Positions 1-5,906 of a stretch of 10,468 nt of DNA are shown in pieces. Source of the stretch: an uncultured bacterium (GTDB lineage: Bacteria > Cyanobacteriota > Vampirovibrionia > Gastranaerophilales > Gastranaerophilaceae). Position 1 is the first letter of the stretch. Each line of letters starts with the position of its first letter. Location: the NCBI GenBank assembly GCA_947365485.1, contig CANAXK010000040.1, forward strand, positions 1 to 10,468. The letters run 5' to 3'. The notes beneath the pieces were generated by a model that was not told where the DNA came from, searched no databases, and worked only from the letters and a program-made list of their open reading frames with translations. Both the position numbers and the translations under genes were made by a program.

Positions 1-1335
1 GTTTTTGAGTTTTGTATCAAGCTGTGCAATACGACCATTAATCAACGCACCGACAGTTTTATGTCCCACATCGGAGTGGATACGGTAGGCAAAGTCAACA
101 GGGGTCGCGTTTTGCGGGAGATCGATAACGTCTCCGCCCGGAGTGAATGCAAAAACCTGATCTGAGAACAAGTCCATTTTAACAGAGTTAACAAAGTCTT
201 CGGCGTTTTGTGTTTCTTTGTTATACTCAACGAGTTTTCGCATCCATGAGAACTTCACATCGCTTGTGGAATCCGCCTTTTTAGAGCCTTTTTCTTTGTA
301 TCTCCAGTGTGCGGCAATACCGTATTCAGCGATTTCATGCATTTCCCATGTTCGAATCTGGACTTCGAGCGGTTTTTGTCTCGGTCCGATAACAGAAGTG
401 TGCAAGGACTGGTACATATTGCCTTTAGGCATTGCAATATAGTCTTTGAACCTCCCGGGGATTGGTTTAAACTGGGAGTGGATTAGTCCGAGAACTTCGT
501 AGCATTCTTTTTCAGTATCAACTATAACGCGCACTGCTGTTATGTCGTACAGGTCATGGAAAGCAACATTAAGTCTTTGCATTTTATTAAAAATACTGTA
601 GTAATGTTTAGCTCTTCCGGTAATTTTAGCGTTAATCCCGCTCGCCTTAACGTCTTTAGAAATCTTATCAATCAAAAGCTTCACTGTCATTTCGCGTTCA
701 GCTTTTTTCTGGGATACAAGTTGTGCAATCTCGTAATACTTATCCGGATGCAAGTATTTCAGTGACAAGTCTTCCAGCTCAGCCTTGACTTTCCCAACCC
801 CCAGTCTGTTTGCAAGCGGAGCAAAGATATCAAGAGTTTCCTGCGCGATTCTCTGTTGTTTAGCAGGTGCCATATAATTGAGTGTGCGCATGTTATGCAG
901 TCTGTCAGCAAGTTTCAGGAAGATTATTCTTACATCGCTTGCCATTGCAATAAGCATTCTGCGGAAGTTTTCAGCCTGTCGTTCTTCTGTTGATTTGAAC
1001 TGCAACTTTCCGAGTTTTGTCACGCCCTGAACGAGGTTCAGCACGTCTTCTCCGAAAAGATCTTTAAGTTCTTCCGGCTTTGTATCAGTATCTTCAAGGA
1101 TATCATGCAGGAATCCTGCTATAAGTGTGTGTTTATCGGCTCTAAGTCCCACAAGAATCTTTACAACTTCCATCGGGTGGATAATATAGGGTTCTTCGGA
1201 GACTCTGTACTGGCCGGCATGGAGTTTTTTCGCGAACTCAAAAGCCTTCTCAAGCTCATCGATATCGTCTTCAGCGTACTGCTGTTCTAACAAAAGCGCT
1301 CTTATTTCATCAAAAGATATTACAAACTGTTCCAT
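1..1335 (-). CDS. rel: Bifunctional (p)ppGpp synthetase/hydrolase, RelA/SpoT (Rel) family, C-terminus cut by window edge
   Basis: Makes and degrades the alarmone (p)ppGpp from GTP/GDP and ATP in the cytoplasm, the core of the stringent response. Reading from the ATG at 1335 gives 445 codons open to the window edge. The HD hydrolase domain comes first: R44, H53 (IIHPMEV), H77-D78 (LHDILEDT) and D144 (LADRLHNMRT) are the usual Mn-binding and catalytic residues, all present, so hydrolase should be active. The synthetase domain follows: R241/K243/K251 (RAKHYYSIFNKM), D264, then RFKDYIAMPKGNMYQSLHT at 295-313 and EVQIRT from E324. RFKD at 295-298 is the RxKD form typical of bifunctional Rel, not the acidic form of RelA-only enzymes. 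A TGS domain begins near 390 (QVFAFTPGGDVIDLP) and is cut off. The usual family length is about 700-750 residues, so the regulatory C-terminus (rest of TGS, zinc-finger, ACT) lies outside the window. No good Shine-Dalgarno is seen; the -10 sits just before the ATG. Confidence 0.97.
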   Translation of the reverse strand, partial: MEQFVISFDEIRALLLEQQYAEDDIDELEKAFEFAKKLHAGQYRVSEEPYIIHPMEVVKILVGLRADKHTLIAGFLHDILEDTDTKPEELKDLFGEDVLNLVQGVTKLGKLQFKSTEERQAENFRRMLIAMASDVRIIFLKLADRLHNMRTLNYMAPAKQQRIAQETLDIFAPLANRLGVGKVKAELEDLSLKYLHPDKYYEIAQLVSQKKAEREMTVKLLIDKISKDVKASGINAKITGRAKHYYSIFNKMQRLNVAFHDLYDITAVRVIVDTEKECYEVLGLIHSQFKPIPGRFKDYIAMPKGNMYQSLHTSVIGPRQKPLEVQIRTWEMHEIAEYGIAAHWRYKEKGSKKADSTSDVKFSWMRKLVEYNKETQNAEDFVNSVKMDLFSDQVFAFTPGGDVIDLPQNATPVDFAYRIHSDVGHKTVGALINGRIAQLDTKLKN

Positions 1336-1344
1336 AATAAACCT

Positions 1345-1373
1345 ATCATATTCTTTTTTCCCCAATTTTGCAA
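1345..1373 (-). promoter_or_regulatory. Promoter of rel, near-leaderless
   Basis: On the minus strand, TTGCAA (1368-1373), a 17-nt spacer and TATGAT (1345-1350) form a sigma70-type promoter. The -10 ends 9 nt before the ATG at 1335, so transcription should start within about 0-4 nt of the start codon. AGG at 1342-1344 is the only Shine-Dalgarno-like stretch, and it would probably lie upstream of the transcript. Boxes are seen in the sequence; the start site is inferred. Confidence 0.65.
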
Positions 1374-1378
1374 GTGTA

Positions 1379-1390
1379 CTACGTACGTAG
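1379..1390. promoter_or_regulatory. 12-bp perfect palindrome upstream of the rel -35
   Basis: CTACGTACGTAG is a perfect inverted repeat lying 5 nt upstream of the rel -35 box. It is also the outer end of repeat module R; the second copy of R ends in the imperfect CTACGTGCGT (5241-5250). It could be a protein-binding site or simply the repeat terminus. No known operator is recognised. Confidence 0.4.
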
Positions 1391-1473
1391 GAGCAGGGTC
1401 GGCAGACATTTGGTGATACTACTGGTGGGAAGTGGGGCTACGGGTCTGCCTCAATAGTGAGATGACTGGTTAG
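1381..1473 (-). repeat. Dispersed intergenic repeat, module R copy 1 (minus orientation)
   Basis: The reverse complement of this stretch aligns along its length with 5158-5249. Shared blocks, in order, are ATTGAGGCAGACC, a GTAG(T/C)CCCA block, a CAG..TAGTA..TC block, CCAAATGTC(T/G)GCCGACC and CTCCTACGT. The stretch is visibly more GC-rich than its surroundings and contains no convincing gene. Two copies in opposite orientation 3.7 kb apart, both intergenic, indicate a dispersed element. A translated version (GRHL..LL.G.G.TGLPQ) is conserved between copies, but copy 1 then hits two stops, so coding is unlikely. Confidence 0.8.
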
Positions 1474-1490
1474 GCGTATTGTGGGGTTTG

Positions 1491-1546
1491 CCGCCCCCTC
1501 ATCCGGGCTCCGCCCACCTTCTCCCTTCGTGGAAGAAGGTGGGCTG
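1491..1546. repeat. GC-rich hairpin module next to module R (copy 1)
   Basis: After CCGCCCCCTCATCCGGGC there is a perfect 11-bp stem: GCCCACCTTCT (1512-1522) pairs with AGAAGGTGGGC (1534-1544) around an 11-nt loop. CCCTCA-led hairpins of this style are common dispersed intergenic sequences in many bacterial genomes (general knowledge, no search run). No T-tract follows, so it is not a standard intrinsic terminator. A related but not identical module lies at 5111-5146, also adjoining module R. Confidence 0.65.
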
Positions 1547-1575
1547 TACGCGGGAGAGAATAGAAAATTTCATAC

Positions 1576-1595
1576 TAGCCGTTCGGCTATTTTTT
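1576..1595 (+). terminator. Short intrinsic-terminator-like hairpin, plus strand
   Basis: TAGCC-GTTC-GGCTA (1576-1589) is followed directly by six T (1590-1595), the layout of a Rho-independent terminator, though the stem is only 5 bp. No plus-strand gene precedes it in this gap, so it would end a transcript from the repeat region or insulate the downstream promoter. Confidence 0.45.
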
Positions 1596-1606
1596 CAAAA
1601 AAAGCT

Positions 1607-1635
1607 TTGCATTTTTTTATTGTTTAACATACAAT
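1607..1635 (+). promoter_or_regulatory. Promoter for the 62-residue small protein
   Basis: TTGCAT (1607-1612), a 17-nt spacer and TACAAT (1630-1635) form a good sigma70-type promoter. The start would be near 1642, giving a leader of about 87 nt before the ATG at 1729. Confidence 0.6.
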
Positions 1636-1728
1636 AGAAGAACGCCACTTGCGGAGAATAATCAAACAAAGATTTGATTTCTGAAAAAATACCCTTAAAT
1701 ATACATTAGTCGAAAGGAACGTGATAAC

Positions 1729-1917
1729 ATGATTAGTAATAATCTGGTTTTGTTGTCTCAAAATAAAAAAACAATAGCCCAGTTGAAAAACAATAAACAG
1801 AAATCTGATTACAGTACAAATCCACAGAAGAGGTTAAGAAAGTCGCTGCTAAACGCACGCATAGCGCAATCTCACGAAAATCTGTTTAATTTCGTAAACG
1901 ACACTTTTAACTACTAA
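1729..1917 (+). CDS. Small basic hypothetical protein, 62 residues
   Basis: I do not recognise this protein. It is rich in Lys, Arg, Asn and Gln (for example NKKTIAQLKNNKQK at 12-25 and NPQKRLRKSLLNAR at 31-44), so it is strongly basic, with no signal peptide, membrane segment or cysteine. A basic amphipathic helix that binds nucleic acid or membrane would fit but is a guess. Support for a real gene is a good upstream promoter (1607-1635) and AAAGGA at 1713-1718, about 10 nt before the ATG. Its TAA (1915-1917) overlaps the TAG of recN on the opposite strand, so the two genes end in each other with no terminator between them. Short length and lack of homology keep confidence moderate. Confidence 0.55.
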   Translation: MISNNLVLLSQNKKTIAQLKNNKQKSDYSTNPQKRLRKSLLNARIAQSHENLFNFVNDTFNY

Positions 1918-3560
1918 ATCAGGGTCTGCGCAAACTTGAGTGATTCTTCCGTTACCTCTCCGCCGGCAAGTTCTGCAATAGCCCTAAGCTTAGCCTCACC
2001 TTCAAGAACGGAAATATCCACACTTGTCCGGTCATACTGCGTTTTCTTAACATAAAAATGCTTATCAGATTTAGACGCAATAATCGCCTGATGCGTAATC
2101 ATGATTATTTGCATATATTTAGAAAGTTCCTTCACCTCATCAGCCACAGACTGTGAAGTCTTACCCGAAATCCCCGTATCAATTTCATCAAAAATCACTG
2201 TATCAATATTATCGCTCTGCGCAAAAATCGTCTTTATTGCAAGCATCACACGCGAAATCTCACCGCCGGACGCAACCTTGGCAAGCGGTTTCAGACCTTC
2301 CGAGATATTAGTGGAAATCAAAAACTCCACCTTATCGCACCCGTTAATTGAAAGCTCGCACTTATCAAAATGGATTTCAAACTTAACCTTCGGAAGCTCC
2401 AGCTTCTCAAGCTTTTCAACAATTAGCGAAGAAAGCACAGCCGCATAATTCTTTCTCTCAGCCGAAAGCTCTTCTGCCAGGGCTTCAAGTTTACCCTTTA
2501 AAGCCGTAATTTCAGCCTCCAAATCCTCGATATTTTGGGTAGAAAACTCAATCCCGTTGAGCTCTGCCCTCAAGGCTTCGCCCTGCTCCATGACTTTTTC
2601 CAGCGTTCCGCCGTATTTGCGTTTCAGCTTGTCAAGCAGGAACAGGCGTTCCTGAATAGTATTAATCCGCTCCTCGTCATTATCAAGTGCAGAAGAGTAG
2701 TCTCTAAGAGTCGATGAGACATTTTTAAGCAGCTCAATCGCTTCAATAAGTTCGCCTTCCACCTCTTCAAGAGCCCCGTCCATGCCGGATGCCTTGGAAA
2801 GATTTGTCTTTATCTGCAACAGACCTTCAAGCACAGAGCCATCATCTCCTGAAATTGACCAGTAAGAAGCACCGGTTAAGTCTTTAAGCTTCTCCACATT
2901 TTCGAGCACAGAAAGCTCGTTATTAAGCTCCTCATCCTCGGTTGTCGAGCTAAGTTGGGCTTCTTCTATTTCATTAACCTGAAATTTCAGGAACTCAATC
3001 TGGTCTTCAGTTTTGTTTGCAGCGTTTTTAAGGTCTTCGAGTTTTGATATCAAATCCATGTAGCGCCCAAATTCCTGCCTGTAATTTTCCAGCATGCCGC
3101 CAAGTGTGTTTTTTGTGTAGGAATCAAGGAGCACAATATGGTATTTTGGCTGCAAAAACGAATAGGTCTGGTGCTGCGAATGCACATCAAGTAAGAGCTC
3201 CCTAAAATTACGCATAAATTCCTGATTAACAAGGCAGCCGTTAATCCTTGAGCGCGAGCCTGTTTGAGTGATTTCGCGGGAGAGAATTATTTCTTCTCCT
3301 GTATCGTCTATCCCGTATTCTTCAAATAGCGAGGTTAAATCCTGTTTGGTATTCAGGATTGTAAGTTCAATAACGGCTTTATCTGCGCCGGTTTTTATAA
3401 CTTCTTTTCCCGCTTTTGCCCCGAAAGCAATATCAATCGCATTAATCAGAATACTTTTCCCGGCACCTGTTTCACCGGTTATAATATTCAGCCCCTGAGC
3501 TAAGTCCAATTCCAGCTCGTCTATTAATATATAGTTCTTTATAAAAATTTTTGATAACAT
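1914..3560 (-). CDS. recN: DNA repair protein RecN (SMC-like ATPase)
   Basis: Cytoplasmic SMC-like ATPase that acts early in RecA-dependent repair of double-strand breaks. The protein is 548 residues, close to the usual 550-570. Visible features in order: Walker A GETGAGKS (29-36); the RecN-type block GSRSRINGCLV (101-111); DVHSQHQ (125-131), matching the family's D-x-H-x-QH motif; a long Leu/Glu/Lys-rich coiled coil from about 155 to 385, broken in the middle; the ABC signature ASGGE (430-434) in VASGGEISRVMLAIKTIF; Walker B VIFDE (455-459) followed by DTGISG; and the switch histidine in ITHQ (H490). All ATPase motifs are intact. The start is 3 bp downstream of the TPR gene stop, so recN should be on the same transcript. 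Upstream AGGAT is very close to the ATG, so translation probably depends on coupling to the TPR gene. Confidence 0.97.
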   Translation of the reverse strand: MLSKIFIKNYILIDELELDLAQGLNIITGETGAGKSILINAIDIAFGAKAGKEVIKTGADKAVIELTILNTKQDLTSLFEEYGIDDTGEEIILSREITQTGSRSRINGCLVNQEFMRNFRELLLDVHSQHQTYSFLQPKYHIVLLDSYTKNTLGGMLENYRQEFGRYMDLISKLEDLKNAANKTEDQIEFLKFQVNEIEEAQLSSTTEDEELNNELSVLENVEKLKDLTGASYWSISGDDGSVLEGLLQIKTNLSKASGMDGALEEVEGELIEAIELLKNVSSTLRDYSSALDNDEERINTIQERLFLLDKLKRKYGGTLEKVMEQGEALRAELNGIEFSTQNIEDLEAEITALKGKLEALAEELSAERKNYAAVLSSLIVEKLEKLELPKVKFEIHFDKCELSINGCDKVEFLISTNISEGLKPLAKVASGGEISRVMLAIKTIFAQSDNIDTVIFDEIDTGISGKTSQSVADEVKELSKYMQIIMITHQAIIASKSDKHFYVKKTQYDRTSVDISVLEGEAKLRAIAELAGGEVTEESLKFAQTLI

Positions 3561-3563
3561 ATC

Positions 3564-4619
3564 CTATTCGTCGTCTTCCTCTGTGTCATCTTCTTCGTCT
3601 TCAAACTCGTCTTCTTCATCATCGGATTCTTCAAGCTCTTCTTCCGGCACCTCTTCGTACTCCTCGATTTCAGCCTCAGGCTCGATTTGTTCATGCCATC
3701 CGAGTTTTTCCCGCGCGTATTCAAATTCCTGTTTCACAACATCTTTTGGAAATGTTAGAGTAAACGGATTCTTAAGAGCATGCTCAAGATTTTCGTAATA
3801 CTCATCCAAGTCGCCCACGAATTTGTAAACGCGCGCAAGACAGTAATACAGGTCACCGTTTTCTTCCTGCTCCAATCTGGTATTCAAGAGTTCGAGAATC
3901 TCATCCGTTGAGCCTTCCTTCAAGCAGATTTTTGTAAGGAGTTTGTAAGCTTCAATGTCCCGCGGATTGTATTGCAGCGTTTTTTGAAGGTACATTTTTG
4001 CTTCTTCAATATTATCGTTTTTGAAAGCAATTGAGCCAAGGTTAAAGTATGCCCAGCTGTAGTCAGGTGAGACGGCAAGCACTTTTTGGTAGCTTTCAAT
4101 CGCAAAATTCGTAAGCCCGTCGTTCTGGTAGATGTATCCGATATAGAAATAGGCAAACACATCTTGAGGGTTAATTGCCACTGCTTTTTGGAAGCTATCC
4201 AGCGCAAGATTTTTTTCGTCTTTATGGAAGTAGCAGACTCCGAGATTAAAGTAGCTGTTACCGTCCTCAGAGTCTGTTTCCAGCACTTTTTTAAACGCGT
4301 CTATTGCTTCGTCCCATTCTTTTAGTTCAACCAGAACATCACCTAGGTTGTAGTAGAAATCCTCTTGTGGGGATAGTTCGACAGCTTTTTCGTAGCATTT
4401 TTTTGCTTCCTGAAAGTTTTTAAGTTTTTCGTAGACAATCCCCAGATTGTAGTGGAGTTCAGCATCTTCGGGAAAGTATTTTATCAGGTAACGGAGGTTT
4501 CCTTCTGCTTCTTCGTTAAAACCATTGTTAACAAGAAGTATAGAAAGCTCCCTTCTTGCCTGAAAGTTAGACGGATCCCCTTTTAAGATATTTTGAAGTG
4601 TCTCAATACCATTACTCAT
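3564..4619 (-). CDS. TPR-repeat protein with acidic C-terminal tail, 351 residues
   Basis: Solenoid of about eight tetratricopeptide repeats at residues 20-285. Typical units are AELHYNLGIVYEKLKNFQEA (53-72), DFYYNLGDVLVELKEWDEA (87-105), YFNLGVCYFHKDEKNLALDS (123-142) and AYFNLGSIAFKNDNIEEA (190-207). TPRs bind partner proteins; no enzyme domain is visible. The last 41 residues (311-351) contain 29 Asp/Glu and should be disordered. There is no signal peptide, so it is probably cytoplasmic. I chose the ATG at 4619, not the in-frame ATG at 4685. The extra 22 residues (MLVGENLFTKIYYF...) are unlike a TPR start, and the promoter -10 (4626-4631) lies inside them, just before 4619. The gene is first in an operon with recN (3 bp apart). 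The partner is unknown. Confidence 0.9.
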   Translation of the reverse strand: MSNGIETLQNILKGDPSNFQARRELSILLVNNGFNEEAEGNLRYLIKYFPEDAELHYNLGIVYEKLKNFQEAKKCYEKAVELSPQEDFYYNLGDVLVELKEWDEAIDAFKKVLETDSEDGNSYFNLGVCYFHKDEKNLALDSFQKAVAINPQDVFAYFYIGYIYQNDGLTNFAIESYQKVLAVSPDYSWAYFNLGSIAFKNDNIEEAKMYLQKTLQYNPRDIEAYKLLTKICLKEGSTDEILELLNTRLEQEENGDLYYCLARVYKFVGDLDEYYENLEHALKNPFTLTFPKDVVKQEFEYAREKLGWHEQIEPEAEIEEYEEVPEEELEESDDEEDEFEDEEDDTEEDDE

Positions 4620-4625
4620 AAGATA

Positions 4626-4654
4626 ATTATACCAAAGGGGAGAAAAATAGTAAA
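4626..4654 (-). promoter_or_regulatory. Promoter of the TPR-recN operon, leaderless
   Basis: On the minus strand, TTTACT (4649-4654), a 17-nt spacer and a perfect TATAAT (4626-4631) are seen. Only 6 nt separate the -10 from the ATG at 4619, so the predicted first transcribed base is the A of the start codon. No Shine-Dalgarno precedes the ATG (it reads TTATCTT). Confidence 0.7.
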
Positions 4655-4721
4655 TTTTTGTAAACAAATTTTCTCCAACTAGCAAAAAAAATTTTTTAGG
4701 CGTTTTAAGATAAATGGATGG

Positions 4722-4748
4722 TTGATTAATTTCAAAAAATGGTATAAT
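4722..4748 (+). promoter_or_regulatory. Promoter candidate for the 109-residue protein
   Basis: A perfect TATAAT (4743-4748) is preceded by TTGATT (4722-4727) at a 15-nt spacing, shorter than ideal. The start would be near 4755, leaving a leader of about 19 nt that carries the GCGAGGTG ribosome site. The -10 is convincing; the -35 is less so. Confidence 0.55.
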
Positions 4749-4773
4749 AAGTAAATATAAAAGCGAGGTGTTT

Positions 4774-5103
4774 ATGAGTGAAATAAATGGTCCAAAATTT
4801 AGTATTAATCAGGTAAACTTCAACGGCATACAGAAGCCGGCACAAGAGATTCCTTCTGAATCAGTTGAGTCAGAAGCTCCGAAGCTGCAAGATTTTTCTG
4901 ACCCTAAAGCAGAGGCACTCGGACGTTCTATGTTGTTTAAGGGTGCTGATGATGTGAATCATGACTTAAAGGCTCTGTTAGAAAACCCTCAGATTGCAGA
5001 AAATTCTGACAAGATGTTTGAGACAGCATTCAAAGCTGCACAGGATGCTGGAATTGAGAATGCATACGAAGAAGCTGCAAGCTTTTCGACTACGGCTATG
5101 TAA
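4774..5103 (+). CDS. Hypothetical protein, 109 residues
   Basis: Not recognised. The N-terminal 40 residues (MSEINGPKFSINQVNFNGIQ, then a Ser/Glu/Pro-rich stretch) look flexible. The rest (about 45-105: PKAEALGRSMLFKGADDVNH, DLKALLENPQIAENSDKMFE, TAFKAAQDAGIENAYEEAAS) looks alpha-helical and acidic. There is no signal peptide, membrane segment or cysteine. The ATG at 4774 is preferred over the GTG two codons upstream (4768), because that GTG is part of the likely ribosome site GCGAGGTG (4763-4770). A TATAAT box sits 26 nt upstream. It stands alone between a divergent TPR gene and a repeat-filled gap, so context gives no function. Confidence 0.75.
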   Translation: MSEINGPKFSINQVNFNGIQKPAQEIPSESVESEAPKLQDFSDPKAEALGRSMLFKGADDVNHDLKALLENPQIAENSDKMFETAFKAAQDAGIENAYEEAASFSTTAM

Positions 5104-5110
5104 TAAGGGT

Positions 5111-5146
5111 TGCCCCCTCACCCTAACCCTCTCCCTAAGGAGAGGG
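5111..5146. repeat. GC-rich hairpin module next to module R (copy 2)
   Basis: TGCCCCCTCACCCTAACC leads into a perfect 8-bp stem, CCCTCTCC (5127-5134) with GGAGAGGG (5139-5146), around the loop CTAA. It begins 8 bp after the stop of the 109-residue protein. No T-tract follows, so it is not a classical terminator, although it could protect the mRNA 3' end. The CCCTCACCCTAACCCTCTCCC style is a widespread intergenic repeat type in bacteria (general knowledge). Confidence 0.65.
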
Positions 5147-5157
5147 AACGCGCCCTC

Positions 5158-5249
5158 CCAGCCGGTAGTCCCACCATTGAGGCAGACCAGTAGTCCCAAA
5201 ACCAGCTAGTAATCCTGCCAAATGTCGGCCGACCATTCTCCTACGTGCG
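5158..5249 (+). repeat. Dispersed intergenic repeat, module R copy 2 (plus orientation)
   Basis: Inverted relative to copy 1 at 1381-1473 (see that entry for the shared blocks). Copy 2 also shows internal near-repeats: GGTAGTCCCA (5164-5173), AGTAGTCCCA (5189-5198) and TAGTAATCC (5207-5215), suggesting the element grew from a shorter unit. It is GC-rich against an AT-rich flank beginning near 5250. No transposase or clear target-site duplication is visible, so if mobile it would depend on factors elsewhere. Confidence 0.8.
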
Positions 5250-5263
5250 TTTTTCACTTCACT

Positions 5264-5291
5264 TACAAGCTTGTAGGTCAAACCTACAAGC
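5264..5291. other. Overlapping alternative hairpins
   Basis: Three copies of one arm lie together: TACAAG, CTTGTAGG, CCTACAAG. TACAAGCTTGTA (5264-5275) is a perfect 12-bp palindrome. Alternatively GCTTGTAGGT (5269-5278) pairs with ACCTACAAGC (5282-5291) around a 3-nt loop. The two structures are mutually exclusive. No T-tract follows. This could be a regulatory RNA switch or the edge of module R. Confidence 0.5.
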
Positions 5292-5309
5292 CAAATGCAT
5301 TTACCCCCC

Positions 5310-5333
5310 AAAAAAAAGAGTCTTAGCGACTCT
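5310..5333 (-). terminator. Intrinsic terminator candidate, minus strand
   Basis: On the minus strand AGAGTC-GCTAA-GACTCT is followed by seven further T (5310-5316). The 6-bp stem is modest. The nearest minus-strand gene is spmB, ending at 5842, so spmAB transcription would have to cross the whole zinc-ribbon gene in antisense to reach it. Otherwise it ends an unannotated short RNA. Confidence 0.45.
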
Positions 5334-5340
5334 AAAAACT

Positions 5341-5367
5341 TTGTAAATGTGTGAAGTGTAGTATAAT
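5341..5367 (+). promoter_or_regulatory. Promoter candidate upstream of the zinc-ribbon gene
   Basis: A perfect TATAAT (5362-5367) is preceded by TTGTAA (5341-5346) at a short 15-nt spacing. If used, the leader to the ATG at 5532 is about 160 nt of very AT-rich sequence, including a small ATGTA-TTTT-TACAT hairpin. No known riboswitch is recognised in it. Confidence 0.4.
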
Positions 5368-5531
5368 GTGTATTTTTTGATTTCTGGTTTAATATCCTTG
5401 TATATATATAAAGTATTTTTAGGGATGAAAATTGATATAAACCAGATGTATTTTTACATTTCTTAACATTTAGAGACATGCCGGTTGATTAATCGAAAAC
5501 GAGTATTAAATAAACGGTAGAGAGGTGCTAA

Positions 5532-5906
5532 ATGCTTTTTACGGATTTATTCAAAATGACTAAGGCTTGTACACATGAACATATCAGCCCCGATATGGAA
5601 TGTGGTTACTGCCCTGATTGCGGGAAACTGATTGAAAATGAATGGTATATAACAAGATGCGCATGCTGCGGGGTGAAACTCAAAACAATGAGCAGAGGCG
5701 GTAAGATTGTACCACAAATGCACTATTGCACAAACTGCGGTGGTAAAGAGTTTGAGGTTGAGAAGATTGAAAAGATTAATTTTATTGATATTAACTTCGC
5801 AGTGCTCGTAAAAAAAGAAGCCGAAGCAAAAGTTGCATGCTCTACGACACAGTGCTGGCAAGAAAGAACAGACGCGAAACCAAAACTGCTAACACAATAC
5901 CTGTAA
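5532..5906 (+). CDS. Cysteine-rich zinc-ribbon protein, 124 residues
   Basis: Small soluble protein with three Cys clusters: C24-x2-C27-x2-C30 (ECGYCPDCG), C43-x-C45-C46 (CACCG) and C66-x2-C69 (YCTNCGG), plus C13, H15 and H17 near the N-terminus. This pattern would hold one or two zinc ions in rubredoxin-like ribbons. Such ribbons mediate nucleic-acid or protein contacts; the specific role is unknown and I do not recognise the family. AGAGGTG (5521-5527) precedes the ATG at 5532; an ATG at codon 9 (MTKACTHEH) is an alternative start and would put the zinc module almost at the N-terminus. The last 21 codons (104-124) overlap the end of spmB on the other strand and lack the look of a domain, so the functional part probably ends near residue 95. 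Confidence 0.8.
   Translation: MLFTDLFKMTKACTHEHISPDMECGYCPDCGKLIENEWYITRCACCGVKLKTMSRGGKIVPQMHYCTNCGGKEFEVEKIEKINFIDINFAVLVKKEAEAKVACSTTQCWQERTDAKPKLLTQYL

Noticed and set aside
886..892. Classification of the 1-1335 gene as a single-function RelA synthetase
   Set aside because: All hydrolase metal and catalytic residues are present and the synthetase carries RFKD, the bifunctional-type motif.
3583..3798. Plus-strand frame encoding a polyserine stretch
   Set aside because: It is the antisense shadow of the Glu/Asp-coding acidic tail of the TPR protein.
4620..4685. Upstream in-frame ATG at 4685 adding 22 residues to the TPR protein
   Set aside because: The promoter -10 and -35 lie within this extension and the added residues do not look like a TPR protein start.
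4768..4773. GTG start at 4768 for the 109-residue protein
   Set aside because: The GTG is the end of the likely ribosome site GCGAGGTG; ATG at 4774 is the better start.
5127..5146. Hairpin after the 109-residue protein as an intrinsic terminator
   Set aside because: The stem is good but is followed by AACGCG, not a T-tract, and it belongs to a repeat module.
1381..5249. CRISPR array or composite transposon formed by the repeat copies
   Set aside because: There are only two copies, in inverted orientation, 3.7 kb apart, diverged, with no regular spacers, cas gene, transposase or visible target duplication.
5135..5479. 114-residue minus-strand open frame spanning module R copy 2
   Set aside because: It crosses two repeat modules and a terminator-like hairpin and has no ribosome site. 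The equivalent frame in copy 1 is closed by two stops.
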